DNA of 43,311 bases. It comes from Parachitinimonas caeni (lineage in GTDB: Bacteria; Pseudomonadota; Gammaproteobacteria; Burkholderiales; Chitinimonadaceae). The first letter of the stretch is position 1, and every line of letters starts with the position of its first letter. Below are positions 35,508 through 43,311 of the stretch, piece by piece. The stretch spans positions 1 through 43,311 of the forward strand of contig NZ_JARRAF010000038.1 in the NCBI RefSeq assembly GCF_030129945.1, read 5' to 3'. The notes under the pieces were generated by a model. It was not told the origin of the DNA. It did not search any database and saw only the letters and a list, made by a program, of their open reading frames with translations. A program made the translations under genes and the position numbers.

Positions 35508-35924
35508 ATGAAAGCACAGAGTTATATGGGGTGGGCCCTGTCCGGGCTGTTGCTGGTGAGTGGTGCGCAAGCGGCTGCGTTGAAAGTCGAGGTCGCCGAG
35601 CTGAAGAATAGTCAGGGAAAGTTGCTGATAGCGGTCTATGGTTCGCAGCAGTATTTGAGTAAACCTCTGGCGCAACGCCGTCTGGATGCCAGCGCCGGGA
35701 GAATGCAGGTCAGCCTGACTGACGTGCCGGTCGGCGAGCTTGCTGTGGTGGTGATTCATGATGAGAACGACAACCGCAAGCTTGATCGCAATGACGTCGG
35801 GATGCCAACCGAGGCGTATGGCTTTTCGAATGATGCACGAGGCTGGATGGGGCCTCCCAAGTTTGATCAGGCCAAGGTGCGGGTCGGGGAAACCGGGGCC
35901 AGCATCCACATCAAATTGCACTAA
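35508..35924 (+). CDS. exported DUF2141 family protein
   Basis: A 138-residue protein with a signal peptide (cleavage near SGAQAA) and a DUF2141 domain over nearly all the mature part. The family motifs are clear: VVVIHDENDNRKLDRNDVGMPTEAYGFSNDARGWMGPPKFDQAKV, shown here in pieces as HDENDN, GMPTEAYGFSNDA and GPPKF. The HDENDNxKLD stretch resembles a calcium loop. Function of the family is unknown; a periplasmic or outer-membrane-associated location is likely. AAGGG precedes the ATG. Confidence 0.85.
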   Translation: MKAQSYMGWALSGLLLVSGAQAAALKVEVAELKNSQGKLLIAVYGSQQYLSKPLAQRRLDASAGRMQVSLTDVPVGELAVVVIHDENDNRKLDRNDVGMPTEAYGFSNDARGWMGPPKFDQAKVRVGETGASIHIKLH

Positions 35925-36078
35925 GCCTGGTAGGCTGCCGGACGTTTGAGAGGTGGGCGGATGTTGCGGCTGATGCGGTTCGATTGAACCACCATCCTGC
36001 GGCTCAAGCACCGGGGCATGACCCGCCCCGCTTCCTCATATCCACCTGAGCGCCCCAAAAGCAAAATTTCAACCGAGC

Positions 36079-37302
36079 CTAGCGTGGTCCATTGCTCATC
36101 TGTGCTGTGCGGATGGGGCTGGAGTCGGGTGTGCGGCCATTACGGCTTAGGCTGTTGGCGACGTTGACGGCAGTCTGGATCGGGACTGGGGCCGCTTGAT
36201 CGACAGTATTGATCAGTCGGTGGACGAGGCGTTCCCCCCAGGTGGATTTCAGGCTGAGCACACTGCGATTCCAATAGCTGAGCAGTAATTGCTGACTGCC
36301 CTGGCCGAAGTCGCCTGCAGTAGCGTCCAGCATCCAGCGTAGCGCCAGCTCCTGCTCGTCCAGGATTACACCACTGCGGTTATTGCGGAACGAGGCGACA
36401 TCCCAGTTCAGCAAGCGACCTTCCCGATCGACGGTAACTGTCAGCAATGGCGCCCAACCGGCTTTGCCGGAGGAGTCGATGCCCGGCCCGACCGCGCAGT
36501 TACCGAGCGAATAGGCGATCAGGCGTTCTCGGTAGACTTCGAGGGCGCGTGGTACATGCGGCCCTGAACCCAGAACCAGATCGGCCCCCGCATCAATGGC
36601 GGCGCGGGCAAAAGCCACGGGGTCGCCCCGGTTTTCGCCCTGATACCACTCGGCCCCGCCGGGAATCCGCGCACAACGCTCGCCTTCACAACCCATGTGA
36701 ACGGCGATGACCAGTACTTCATTCTCTCGTTTGGCCAGTTGGATCTGTTGTAAGGCTTCGGGGCGCCGGAAGTCCGGAGCGAAAGAATTGGCGCTGAATG
36801 CCAGCATTCTGACCTTGCGTTGGTGTTTCAACTGCCAGCTGATGCTGGGGACGTCGAAATAGCCGACCGTGTCGATTCCCTGCAGGGCAAGGGCGGTGCG
36901 CGTTGATTGCTGGCCGGTCTCTCCCATATCCGCTGCGTGGTTGTTGGCGACGCCCGCAATGTTCACGCCGGCGTCTGACAGGGTGCGGGCAGTCAGCGGG
37001 CTTTGGCTGAAGCGATAGCAACGGCCGGCACGGCAGTTCTTGGGCAAGGAGCCGCCAATTGGCCCTTCCAGATTGACGTAAGCCACATCGGCTGCCAGAA
37101 ACAGCGGCCGCATGGCGGACATGAACCGCGCCAGCGACTTGTCTGGCAGCCGGCTGCCCCCGTTCTGATTCTGCATCATCACGTCGCCACATGCGGCGAT
37201 GCGAATGGTGTCGGGATCGTTGCGGCGAGCGGCTGCCGGCAGGCTGGTCAGGCCCGCCAGCAGCAAGCCTGCAAGGAGGGTCTGAGAGAGTTTCGATGCC
37301 AT
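36079..37302 (-). CDS. CapA-like metallophosphoesterase, exported
   Basis: A 407-residue protein with a signal peptide (about 1-25, LPAAA) and a PGA_cap/CapA calcineurin-like domain (about 32-300). Metal-site motifs appear in order: ACGDVMM (37-43), VNLEGPI, VANNHAADMG, VIAVHMGCEG and VLGSGPHVPRALEVY. In Bacillus the family supports poly-gamma-glutamate capsule synthesis or anchoring, but no capB/capC partner is present and many proteobacterial homologues have unknown substrates. The C-terminal 100 residues are variable. It is divergent from the methyltransferase gene. Confidence 0.82.
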   Translation of the reverse strand: MASKLSQTLLAGLLLAGLTSLPAAARRNDPDTIRIAACGDVMMQNQNGGSRLPDKSLARFMSAMRPLFLAADVAYVNLEGPIGGSLPKNCRAGRCYRFSQSPLTARTLSDAGVNIAGVANNHAADMGETGQQSTRTALALQGIDTVGYFDVPSISWQLKHQRKVRMLAFSANSFAPDFRRPEALQQIQLAKRENEVLVIAVHMGCEGERCARIPGGAEWYQGENRGDPVAFARAAIDAGADLVLGSGPHVPRALEVYRERLIAYSLGNCAVGPGIDSSGKAGWAPLLTVTVDREGRLLNWDVASFRNNRSGVILDEQELALRWMLDATAGDFGQGSQQLLLSYWNRSVLSLKSTWGERLVHRLINTVDQAAPVPIQTAVNVANSLSRNGRTPDSSPIRTAQMSNGPR

Positions 37303-37459
37303 GACGCGGACTCAAGGAATGACGAACAGGCTCAGAGCCTAGCAAATTTCGTTGAGGTCAATTGGTACCGCCGTGGTCTGTTGGTCTGGTTACAACACTT
37401 CATCGCCCGCCATCAAAACGGCATTAAAATACCTGCCCGTTTGCAAGCAGGCACCCATC

Positions 37460-38296
37460 ATGGCCGAGAAGTACGACATCCGCCCCGGACAATCCCTTGA
37501 ATTACTGAAAGAGCTGCACATTCTTACGCGTGACGGCAAGCTCAATCAGGATAGCCGGCGCAAGTTGAAGCAGGTGTATCACCTGTTTCAGTTCATCGAA
37601 CCCTTGCTGAAGTCCTGCCGGGCAGAGTGTGAGGACTTCAGTCTGGTGGATCATGGTGCTGGCAAGTCCTATCTCGGCTTCATATTGTTCGATCTGTTTT
37701 TCAAGGAACATGCCCCAGCGGCGCATATCTACGGTATTGAAACCCGTGACGAGCTGGTCAGCCGCTCGACCGAGCTGGCGGCGCGTCTGGGATTTGCCGG
37801 CATGGCGTTTCTGAATCTGTCGGTGGCAGATTCCATCGACAACCCGGCCTTGCCTTCGCGGGTTGATATCGTGACGGCCCTGCATGCCTGCAACACGGCG
37901 ACCGATGATGCGATCCGCTTTGCATTGGCCAAGCAGGCCAAACATATTGTGCTGGTGCCTTGTTGCCAGGCTGAAGTGGCTGCAGCCCTGCGCAAGCACA
38001 AGGGGGGGCAGTTGGCCAATCCACTCACTGAAATCTGGCGCCACCCGATTCACACCCGCGAGTTCGGCAGCCATCTGACCAATGTGCTGCGCTGCCTGCA
38101 GCTGGAGTCGCACGGCTATAGCGTGAACGTAACCGAGCTGGTCGGCTGGGAGCATTCGATGAAAAACGAATTGATCATTGCCAGCTACGAAAACCGGCCG
38201 CGCCGTAAACCGGCAGAGCGCCTCCAGGCGGTGTTGGCCGAGGTTGGCCTGCAGGAATTGTCGCCCCGTTTTTTCAGTGGCTACCAAGTGGGCTGA
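37460..38296 (+). CDS. SAM-dependent methyltransferase (Methyltransf_32 family)
   Basis: A 278-residue Rossmann-fold methyltransferase. Motif I is LVDHGAGKSYLGFILFDLFF (about 56-75), followed by GIETRDELVSRS, VTALHACNTATDDAI and VPCCQAEV. The DxGxGKxYLxF, LHACxTATD and PCC trio is characteristic of the Methyltransf_32 group, whose characterised relatives act on RNA or protein; the substrate here is unknown. The ATG at 37460 fits the start of the conserved region; upstream in-frame codons lack protein-like sequence. The next gene starts 33 bp after its stop and may be co-transcribed. Confidence 0.82.
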   Translation: MAEKYDIRPGQSLELLKELHILTRDGKLNQDSRRKLKQVYHLFQFIEPLLKSCRAECEDFSLVDHGAGKSYLGFILFDLFFKEHAPAAHIYGIETRDELVSRSTELAARLGFAGMAFLNLSVADSIDNPALPSRVDIVTALHACNTATDDAIRFALAKQAKHIVLVPCCQAEVAAALRKHKGGQLANPLTEIWRHPIHTREFGSHLTNVLRCLQLESHGYSVNVTELVGWEHSMKNELIIASYENRPRRKPAERLQAVLAEVGLQELSPRFFSGYQVG

Positions 38297-38329
38297 GGGA
38301 TGCCCAACTGCCCAATCGCGAGGAATCTG

Positions 38330-38749
38330 ATGCCCGTTCTCTATCCGCTCGGTGATGTCTTTCATTACCACGCCCACATTTATTACGACGATAGCAGTCG
38401 CGAACTGGCCTTACAGATGCGAACGCTGATCGCCGAACGTTTCCCGGTGGATATGGGCCGACTGTTTGAACAGCCTGTTGGTCCGCATAGCCTGGCCCAG
38501 TATGAAGTTGGTTTTCTACCCGAGTTATTTGGCACGCTGGTGCCGTGGCTGATGCTGAACCGGCAGGGCCTGAGCGTGATGGTCCATCCCAATACGGATC
38601 GGGAAAGGGATGATCACTCGGCGGGTGTGCTATGGCTGGGCCAGCCATGTGAGCTCTACCTCGATGCTTTGGCGATTTCACTGCAGGCGCGGGGAGAGGC
38701 CGAACCTCGGCCGGTGCGAATCAACACGGCGCCAGTCCTCATGCCCTGA
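38330..38749 (+). CDS. DOPA 4,5-dioxygenase family protein
   Basis: A 139-residue protein matching the Dopa_diox family: YHAHIYYD near the N-terminus, GRLFEQPVGPHSLAQYEV in the middle and PWLMLNRQGLSVMVHPNTD towards the C-terminus. Conserved histidines at these three places are the presumed iron ligands. Fungal and plant relatives open the ring of DOPA in betalain synthesis; bacterial members are small and their natural substrate is unclear. The ATG at 38330 has GAGGAA six bases upstream and is preferred over one at 38300. Confidence 0.85.
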   Translation: MPVLYPLGDVFHYHAHIYYDDSSRELALQMRTLIAERFPVDMGRLFEQPVGPHSLAQYEVGFLPELFGTLVPWLMLNRQGLSVMVHPNTDRERDDHSAGVLWLGQPCELYLDALAISLQARGEAEPRPVRINTAPVLMP

Positions 38750-38852
38750 GCCGCTGCCGTTTATCACCTCAAGTCCCGCTGGCAACCATAAACGCTATAA
38801 CTGGAGCATCAGACCGGTTGGTAGGGGCCTGCCTGTTTGAGGAGGGTGAACG

Positions 38853-39641
38853 ATGTGGCGATGGTGGTTGAAATGGGTGTTAGGGCTGCTGCTTGCGTTG
38901 ATGACCAGTGCTCAGGCCGCAGATGTCAGGGTGCTGCGCATTGCAACGGGTGAACTGCCGCCGTATGCCACCGAGTCCCGAGCGGATCAGGGCATCGCGC
39001 TCAATGTGGTGAGACGGGCGTTCGAGCTGGCAGGTTACAAGGTCGAGTTCAGCTTTATGCCCTGGTCGCGGGCATTGGTTGAAACGCGCGCCGGGCGCTG
39101 GGATGGCACGGCTTACTGGGGGCGCACCGAAGAGCGCGAGCGGGATTTCTGGCATAGCGACAATGTACTGACCGAGCAATGGGTCTTTATCCATCGCAAA
39201 AGCATTGATCTGGACTGGAAGACCCTGGATGACCTCAAACCCTTCCTGCTCGCGGTGATCCGCGATTACACCTACACCCCTGAGTTGCGTGCCAAAGTCA
39301 GCTCTGGCGAGCTACGTGCCGACCCGACCCCGGACGACCTGGCAGCCCTGCGCAAGCTGATTGCCGGCCGGGTGGATGTGGCACCGATGGAGCGCAACGT
39401 TGCCTGTGACCTTCTGGGGCGTCACTTCAGCGAGGGGGAGGTAGCGCGCTTGCATGCCCATCCAAAGCTGATGACCGAGAACTTTACAACTCATCTGCTG
39501 TTGCCTCGCGGCCAAATATCGAGCGTGGTGTTGCTGAAGTCTTTCAATGACGGCCTGAAAAAGCTGTACGAGTCAGGCGAGCATGCCCGCATTCTCAAAC
39601 AAGTGAAGTGTCCGAATAGTTGGTCTAACGTCGGCAGCTGA
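38853..39641 (+). CDS. periplasmic solute-binding protein, family 3 type
   Basis: A 262-residue protein with a signal peptide (cleavage after SAQA, about residue 22) and an SBP_bac_3-type fold: LRIATGELPPYATES opening strand, GIALNVVRRAFELAGYKVEFSFMPWSRAL, and a WDGTAYWGRTEERE region. This subgroup often stands alone without ABC permease genes, as here, and may act as a sensor or binding protein rather than a transporter part. The ATG has GAGGAGGG eight bases upstream. Ligand unknown; amino-acid-like ligands are usual in the family. Confidence 0.82.
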   Translation: MWRWWLKWVLGLLLALMTSAQAADVRVLRIATGELPPYATESRADQGIALNVVRRAFELAGYKVEFSFMPWSRALVETRAGRWDGTAYWGRTEERERDFWHSDNVLTEQWVFIHRKSIDLDWKTLDDLKPFLLAVIRDYTYTPELRAKVSSGELRADPTPDDLAALRKLIAGRVDVAPMERNVACDLLGRHFSEGEVARLHAHPKLMTENFTTHLLLPRGQISSVVLLKSFNDGLKKLYESGEHARILKQVKCPNSWSNVGS

Positions 39642-39750
39642 TACCGCAGAATACTTGCCGCTGGACGAGCGATTGCGCATAGTGACTAGCCGCCCTTGTG
39701 TAGGCGGCTTGCAGTCGCATTTCTTCATTCGATTCCGCCAGGAGACAACG

Positions 39751-40365
39751 ATGTTTGGAAAACTCGCGGCCGATGCCCTTGGTCTGAGCGATATTGGTTC
39801 GATCATCACCCCAGATAACTACGACAAGGTCGATTCGGACGATTACGTGATGCATGAGGATCAGGAAAAAATCTTCTTCCTGATCAAATCCAAAACCGAC
39901 GAATACTGCTTTACCAACAAAGCCCTGATCCATCTGGATGGCACCAGCGCCGTCAGCAAGAAGCGCATGTTGCACCGCTACAGCTACAGCTCGCACCCGA
40001 TTTCACACGTCTTGCTGGAAACGGCCGGCACCATCGATATGGACGTTGAAATCAAGTTTCATATGGGGGATGAAAAGTTCTCGATTGATGTCCATAAAAA
40101 GCACATCGAAGAACTCAAAGACCTCTACAAAACCCTGCTGCGTATATCTGAAATGATGCGTGAAAACGAAATCATGCTGAATTACGCCAAAGCCAGCGTC
40201 GATATTGCTTCGACGACGCTGGGGCGAGGGCAGGTGGGTGGGGTGCCGGTAGTTGATGCGTTCAAAGAGCTGAATCAGGCTGCCTTCTCATGGCTGACTG
40301 CGGCGCACCAGAAATACATCGTGAAAGACTTTGGTTTCGTATTTGAGCGCTATATCAAGCACTGA
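39751..40365 (+). CDS. PH-domain-like protein of unknown function
   Basis: A 204-residue cytoplasmic protein without signal or membrane segment. Residues about 30-125 resemble the bacterial PH-like (YvbH/bPH) fold: EKIFFLIKSKTDEYCFTNKALIHLDG, then KKRMLHRYSYSSHPISHVLLETAG and DMDVEIKFHMGDEKFSIDV. The rest is helical. Such domains occur in stress and envelope-associated proteins of unknown role. AGGAG lies seven bases before the ATG at 39751. A hairpin follows the stop. Confidence 0.72.
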   Translation: MFGKLAADALGLSDIGSIITPDNYDKVDSDDYVMHEDQEKIFFLIKSKTDEYCFTNKALIHLDGTSAVSKKRMLHRYSYSSHPISHVLLETAGTIDMDVEIKFHMGDEKFSIDVHKKHIEELKDLYKTLLRISEMMRENEIMLNYAKASVDIASTTLGRGQVGGVPVVDAFKELNQAAFSWLTAAHQKYIVKDFGFVFERYIKH

Positions 40366-40378
40366 GCCTGCTGTCATG

Positions 40379-40398
40379 AAGGGCTGCAAGCAGCCCTT
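40379..40398 (+). terminator. hairpin after the PH-domain-like gene
   Basis: A perfect 9-bp stem, AAGGGCTGC (40379-40387) with GCAGCCCTT (40390-40398), starts 13 bases after the stop codon. The following bases (TTCCCGCC when counting the stem end) are not a T-run, so intrinsic termination is uncertain. Confidence 0.5.
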
Positions 40399-40519
40399 CC
40401 CGCCTTGCGTGTTTCCACAGTCTGATACCGAACCAACTTCAATAGGTTTTCTGTTCTGCCCATTGCAGGCAAAAAGCGCCTGATCATTATCCCGCCTCAA
40501 AGTCATAGAGATTCCTATC

Positions 40520-41026
40520 ATGCAGATACGCCTTGCCACGGCAGCAGACTGTGCTGCCATTGTTGCCATCTACAATCAGGGCATCGCCTCCCGAACCGCT
40601 ACGTTTGAAACCCGGCCTCGCACCATGAGTGATATTGCCAGCTGGATGGAAGAGCTGGACCGTTACCCGGTAATGGTAGCGACCCTTGGAAGCGGTGAAG
40701 TGGCTGCCTGGGCTGGGCTAGGTAGCTATAGTCCGCGCGAGTGCTATGCCGGTATCGCCGATTTCTCCATTTATGTCAGCAACGCGCATCAGGGCCAAGG
40801 TCTGGGCAAGCCGCTACTCAATGCCTTGATTGATGCCGCCCAGCAAGCCGGTTTCTGGAAAGTGACGTCGCGTGTTTTTGCTGACAACGAGGGGAGTCGC
40901 CGCCTGTGCCGTGCCTGCGGCTTTAGAGAAGTCGGCTTACACCTGAGTCACGCCCGGATTGATGGGCATTGGCAAGATGTAGTAGTGGTGGAGAAATTAA
41001 TTGATGCCAATCTGGTATTGATTTAA
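40520..41026 (+). CDS. GNAT acetyltransferase, phosphinothricin acetyltransferase-like
   Basis: A 168-residue GNAT N-acetyltransferase. The N-terminus MQIRLATAADCAAIVAIYNQGI and TATFETRPRT fit the PAT/Bar subgroup; the acetyl-CoA loop is HQGQGLGKPLLNALI (about 91-105), and GFREVGLHLSHARIDGHWQDVVVVEK closes the fold. PAT relatives acetylate amino groups of phosphinothricin-like or methionine-derivative compounds; the native substrate is not evident. The ribosome-binding site is weak (GAGA). Confidence 0.86.
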   Translation: MQIRLATAADCAAIVAIYNQGIASRTATFETRPRTMSDIASWMEELDRYPVMVATLGSGEVAAWAGLGSYSPRECYAGIADFSIYVSNAHQGQGLGKPLLNALIDAAQQAGFWKVTSRVFADNEGSRRLCRACGFREVGLHLSHARIDGHWQDVVVVEKLIDANLVLI

Positions 41027-41264
41027 TTCAAAAATATAACTTGCCTGGTATTTGTTGTTTGTTATTTAAATATTGATGGGTGGGTGTTTATTATTGAATT
41101 GATTGATTGCAAAATGCGCATGCGGAAGAATTTGTAGTGAAGTATTCTTTGCTTGGCCGAATCGTTATTGCGATGGCTGGTCACGCTGCATGGCATGGTG
41201 CTATGTATTATTTCGTAGTCCATTTTGAATACAAACAACGGGGCAAATAAAATGACATGCTTTA

Positions 41265-41637
41265 ATGATGGGTTTGATTGCTGCGGTAGGCCCATCGCTT
41301 GCGCTGGCTAAGACATGCCTTCTCTGAATGTCCAGAAGGTTGATGCGCCGCAGATGGCCAATGCCAACGATTGCTATGCCTATGCCGATAAGACGGTGGT
41401 TAAGATTGGAGAGTCGGTCATTTTGCGTGCTGGTTGTGCACTTGGTCCATTGCCCGGCAATTTACGCGCTTTGGGGAAGGCAATGGCATGGCCGGTCAGG
41501 CGCTCAGCCCTTACTCGTCCAGTAGTTATTATGAATTGGGTGGTTTGACGGCAATTTATACCCGGTGGGTACGGGTGGTTGATGATCAAGGTAATACTTA
41601 TTGCATAAGTAGTCCGGCAAGCGTTAATTTCAAATGA
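41265..41637 (+). pseudogene. remnant of a small exported protein gene, frameshifted
   Basis: Three frames read in succession like one short protein. Frame one (41265-41327) gives a signal-peptide-like MMGLIAAVGPSLALA and then stops. Frame two (about 41315-41440) gives NANDCYAYADKTVVKIGESVILRAGC. Frame three (about 41434-41637) gives CTWSIARQFTRFGEGNG and continues to DDQGNTYCISSPASVNFK. Two shifts in the same direction would restore a secreted protein of about 120 residues with one likely disulfide and an Ig-like feel. It lies beside AT-rich DNA (41027-41264) that holds no gene. Sequencing error is the alternative to decay. Confidence 0.5.
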
Positions 41638-41661
41638 TTCATGGTGATATTGCGCTGGTGT

Positions 41662-41691
41662 GAAAATAGCCAGTCTGCAAAGGCTGGCTAT
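41662..41691 (-). terminator. rho-independent terminator of the glycerophosphodiesterase gene
   Basis: ATAGCCAG (41666-41673) pairs with CTGGCTAT (41684-41691). Read on the minus strand the stem ends in TTTTCA, 55 bases after the phosphodiesterase stop. Confidence 0.65.
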
Positions 41692-41746
41692 CTCATTTGA
41701 TATCAAGCTAATGGATTGTTTTGAATGTACTGCAAAGCAATAAACC

Positions 41747-42949
41747 TCATGAACCTGCCATGAAAGCTTTACGGGCAAAGACTGCAGAATCCGGGAAATC
41801 GCTGAATTCGCCGTCCACGCCGAGCTGGAAGAATTGCAGATATTCCTTGCCGGGGTCACCAGCATAATTCGACGCCAGACGGCGCGGCTCATTGCGGAAA
41901 GTCCAGGTGTGGATCTGCAGGCCGCGTTGCTTGATGTCCTTCACCAGCTTTTCGTTGATCAGGGTAGTGTAGTCGGCGTCATTCACCTTACCATCGCCAT
42001 TCACATCCACCGCTTTGCCATCGGTGCCATAGGTGGCTTTTACGCTGACGATGTAACGCTTCCAGGGGCCGATGGCGTCAGCGTAAGTCTTCACGTCATC
42101 AAGCCCGGCTGGGGTCAGCAGATCGGCGTAAGTACCGGCCCGGCCGGCGCGGGTCCAGTCGTAAGGGCGGTCGGAAGGCGCGGCGTAAGTAATGGCGCCG
42201 GTTTTCAGGTCAATATCGCCACCATCAATCAGTTGTACCAGCTTGACCTTGGTTTTACTGCGCAGGGCTTTCAGATTGGATTGCTCGAACGACTGGATGA
42301 ATACCGGCGCGTCGGCACGGTTCCAGCCGGCCTTGTCGAGCGAGGCGAGCAATTTGTCTTCCAGCGGCAAATTCAGGTCACGGTGCCAGGTGGGGTGCTT
42401 GGTTTCCGGGTAGACCCCGATCGTCCGCTTCAATGCTTTCGACTTGGCCTGAGCCAGCGCGATGACCTCGTCGAAGGTTGGAATCAGATATTTGCCGTTA
42501 TGGCTCTGGTCGCGCTCGGCAAATGCCTGCTTGGCGCGCAGGGTCTTGATTTCGGCCAGGGTGAAGTCGCTGGCAAAAAATCCGGTTTCCTCGACGCCAT
42601 CAACCTTGATGGTCTTCTTGCGATCGGCAAACTCCGGATGCTCCGCGACATCGGTAGTGGCGATCATATTGGGTTCGTGGCGGGCGATCAGCACACCATC
42701 TTTGGTCGAAACCAGATCGGGCTCGATGTAGTCAACGCCCATCTCAATCGCCAGCGTATAGCCTTCGATGGTGTGTTCGGGCAGATAGCCCGGCGCACCC
42801 CGATGGCCGATGATCAGGGGCCGGGCCGGCTTGCTGGCGCCAGCCTTTGATGCTTGCTTGCTCAGGCCGTACACGGCAGGCGTGGCAGCAACTGCCAACG
42901 CCAGAACCGACAACTGCCCCAGACGACGGGCCGATAAGCACTTCTTCAT
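41747..42949 (-). CDS. glpQ: periplasmic glycerophosphodiester phosphodiesterase
   Basis: A 400-residue GDPD-family enzyme that hydrolyses glycerophosphodiesters to glycerol-3-phosphate and an alcohol. An export signal is likely at the N-terminus (about 1-29). The TIM-barrel catalytic residues are visible: H49-R50 (IIGHRGAPGYLPEHT), E76 and D78 (YIEPDLV) and H91 (ARHEPN), with the usual small insertion after strand 2. Unusually, residues 315-326 read DVNGDGKVNDAD, an EF-hand or dockerin-like calcium loop inside the barrel. No glp transport genes are adjacent. A terminator follows. Confidence 0.93.
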   Translation of the reverse strand: MKKCLSARRLGQLSVLALAVAATPAVYGLSKQASKAGASKPARPLIIGHRGAPGYLPEHTIEGYTLAIEMGVDYIEPDLVSTKDGVLIARHEPNMIATTDVAEHPEFADRKKTIKVDGVEETGFFASDFTLAEIKTLRAKQAFAERDQSHNGKYLIPTFDEVIALAQAKSKALKRTIGVYPETKHPTWHRDLNLPLEDKLLASLDKAGWNRADAPVFIQSFEQSNLKALRSKTKVKLVQLIDGGDIDLKTGAITYAAPSDRPYDWTRAGRAGTYADLLTPAGLDDVKTYADAIGPWKRYIVSVKATYGTDGKAVDVNGDGKVNDADYTTLINEKLVKDIKQRGLQIHTWTFRNEPRRLASNYAGDPGKEYLQFFQLGVDGEFSDFPDSAVFARKAFMAGS

Positions 42950-43105
42950 CGCTCTCTCCTCAATGATTCACCGCAACAAAGGCGGCACCATGCCGCAGTG
43001 GCATGACAGAGGCGTGTCGTTTTTATTACGGATGTTGATTTGCCCAAGTGTTTGACGCTGGCTTGTGGCCTCTAGGCTCTGTTGACGTTTTGTTTTCGGA
43101 TCGCG

Positions 43106-43202
43106 TTTCGTCGAATTTGGGCCTGATGCAAGGCGAAAAGCGCGCCGCTTAGTGATAAGCCACGCGATTTTTAACGCGGCAGCAGGCCCAAATCCGGCGA
43201 AA
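43106..43202. repeat. imperfect inverted repeat, first hairpin unit
   Basis: A 20-base arm (43106-43125) pairs at 18 positions with 43183-43202 around a 57-base centre. The arms contain TTTGGGCCTG and CAGGCCCAAA. The 362 bases after the phosphodiesterase gene (42950-43311) hold no credible reading frame, so this and the next unit form a non-coding element. Confidence 0.7.
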
Positions 43203-43210
43203 CCCTCCGG

Positions 43211-43310
43211 GCCGGGTCGATTTTTGGGGCATGGCGTCGTTAGGGTTCGCTTATTTAGCTCGCTAAACCACGCTCACCCTGCCTAGCCCTGCCCCAAAAC
43301 TCGGCCCGGC
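43211..43310. repeat. imperfect inverted repeat, second hairpin unit
   Basis: A 21-base arm (43211-43231) pairs at 19 positions with 43290-43310 around a 58-base centre that includes the small palindrome TAGCTCGCTA neighbourhood. It directly follows the first unit, with nearly the same arm and centre lengths. The window ends one base later, so the element may continue. Confidence 0.7.
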
Positions 43311-43311
43311 G

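Noticed and set aside
35925-36078. GGTTCGATTGAACC, resembling a tRNA T-arm
   Set aside because: No acceptor, D or anticodon arms can be drawn around it; it is a small palindrome between convergent genes.
37389-37431. TTACAA and TAAAAT as a promoter for the methyltransferase
   Set aside because: The spacer is about 31 bases, far too long for a sigma-70 promoter.
41834-42850. Open frame of 338 codons on the plus strand
   Set aside because: It lies wholly opposite the glycerophosphodiesterase gene, whose catalytic motifs are unambiguous.

Overview
The window reads as chromosomal DNA of a Gram-negative betaproteobacterium, most likely of the Neisseriales/Chromobacteriaceae type. The basis is the 3' end of a beta-type 5S rRNA gene, a complete LPS export and core-assembly operon, a metX-metW pair, a class I fumarase, and protein sequences typical of that group. 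The genus is inference; no phylogenetic marker is complete here. Coding density is high. No transposase, phage gene, CRISPR array or tRNA gene was found.

Layout. 1-110: end of an rRNA operon and its terminator. 184-8112: housekeeping and signalling genes (relA, a membrane Ser/Thr kinase, class I fumarase, a Tat-exported FAD oxidase, an HD-GYP c-di-GMP phosphodiesterase). 8282-17314: envelope operon uppP-msbA-waaQ-asparagine synthase-like-GT9-waaL-GT9, with most genes overlapping. It recycles undecaprenyl phosphate, flips lipid A-core and builds and caps the core; the amidotransferase in it suggests an amidated sugar. 17527-19885: metX-metW-2OG oxygenase, translationally coupled. 19996-20910: a LysR regulator with a candidate LysR box upstream.

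21061-30072 is an eleven-gene minus-strand operon for a type IV filament-like secretion machine. It has gspG, gspF, gspE and a secretin, but its inner-membrane assembly proteins resemble PilM-N-O-P rather than GspL-M-C, and three further pseudopilins close the operon. Directly upstream on the same strand lie a signal-peptide protein of unknown function, a multidomain astacin metalloprotease and an M4 (thermolysin-type) metalloprotease. Two large exported proteases beside a type II-like exporter suggest that they are its substrates; this is the most interesting part of the window.

35201-42949 holds mostly single genes: a Lar-like zinc-ribbon protein, a DUF2141 protein, a CapA-like phosphoesterase, a Methyltransf_32 enzyme, a DOPA-dioxygenase-family protein, a periplasmic solute-binding protein, a PH-domain-like protein, a GNAT acetyltransferase, a decayed small exported-protein gene in AT-rich DNA, and a glycerophosphodiesterase carrying an EF-hand/dockerin-like loop. 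43106-43310 contains two consecutive imperfect inverted repeats that look like a non-coding repeat element, cut by the window end.
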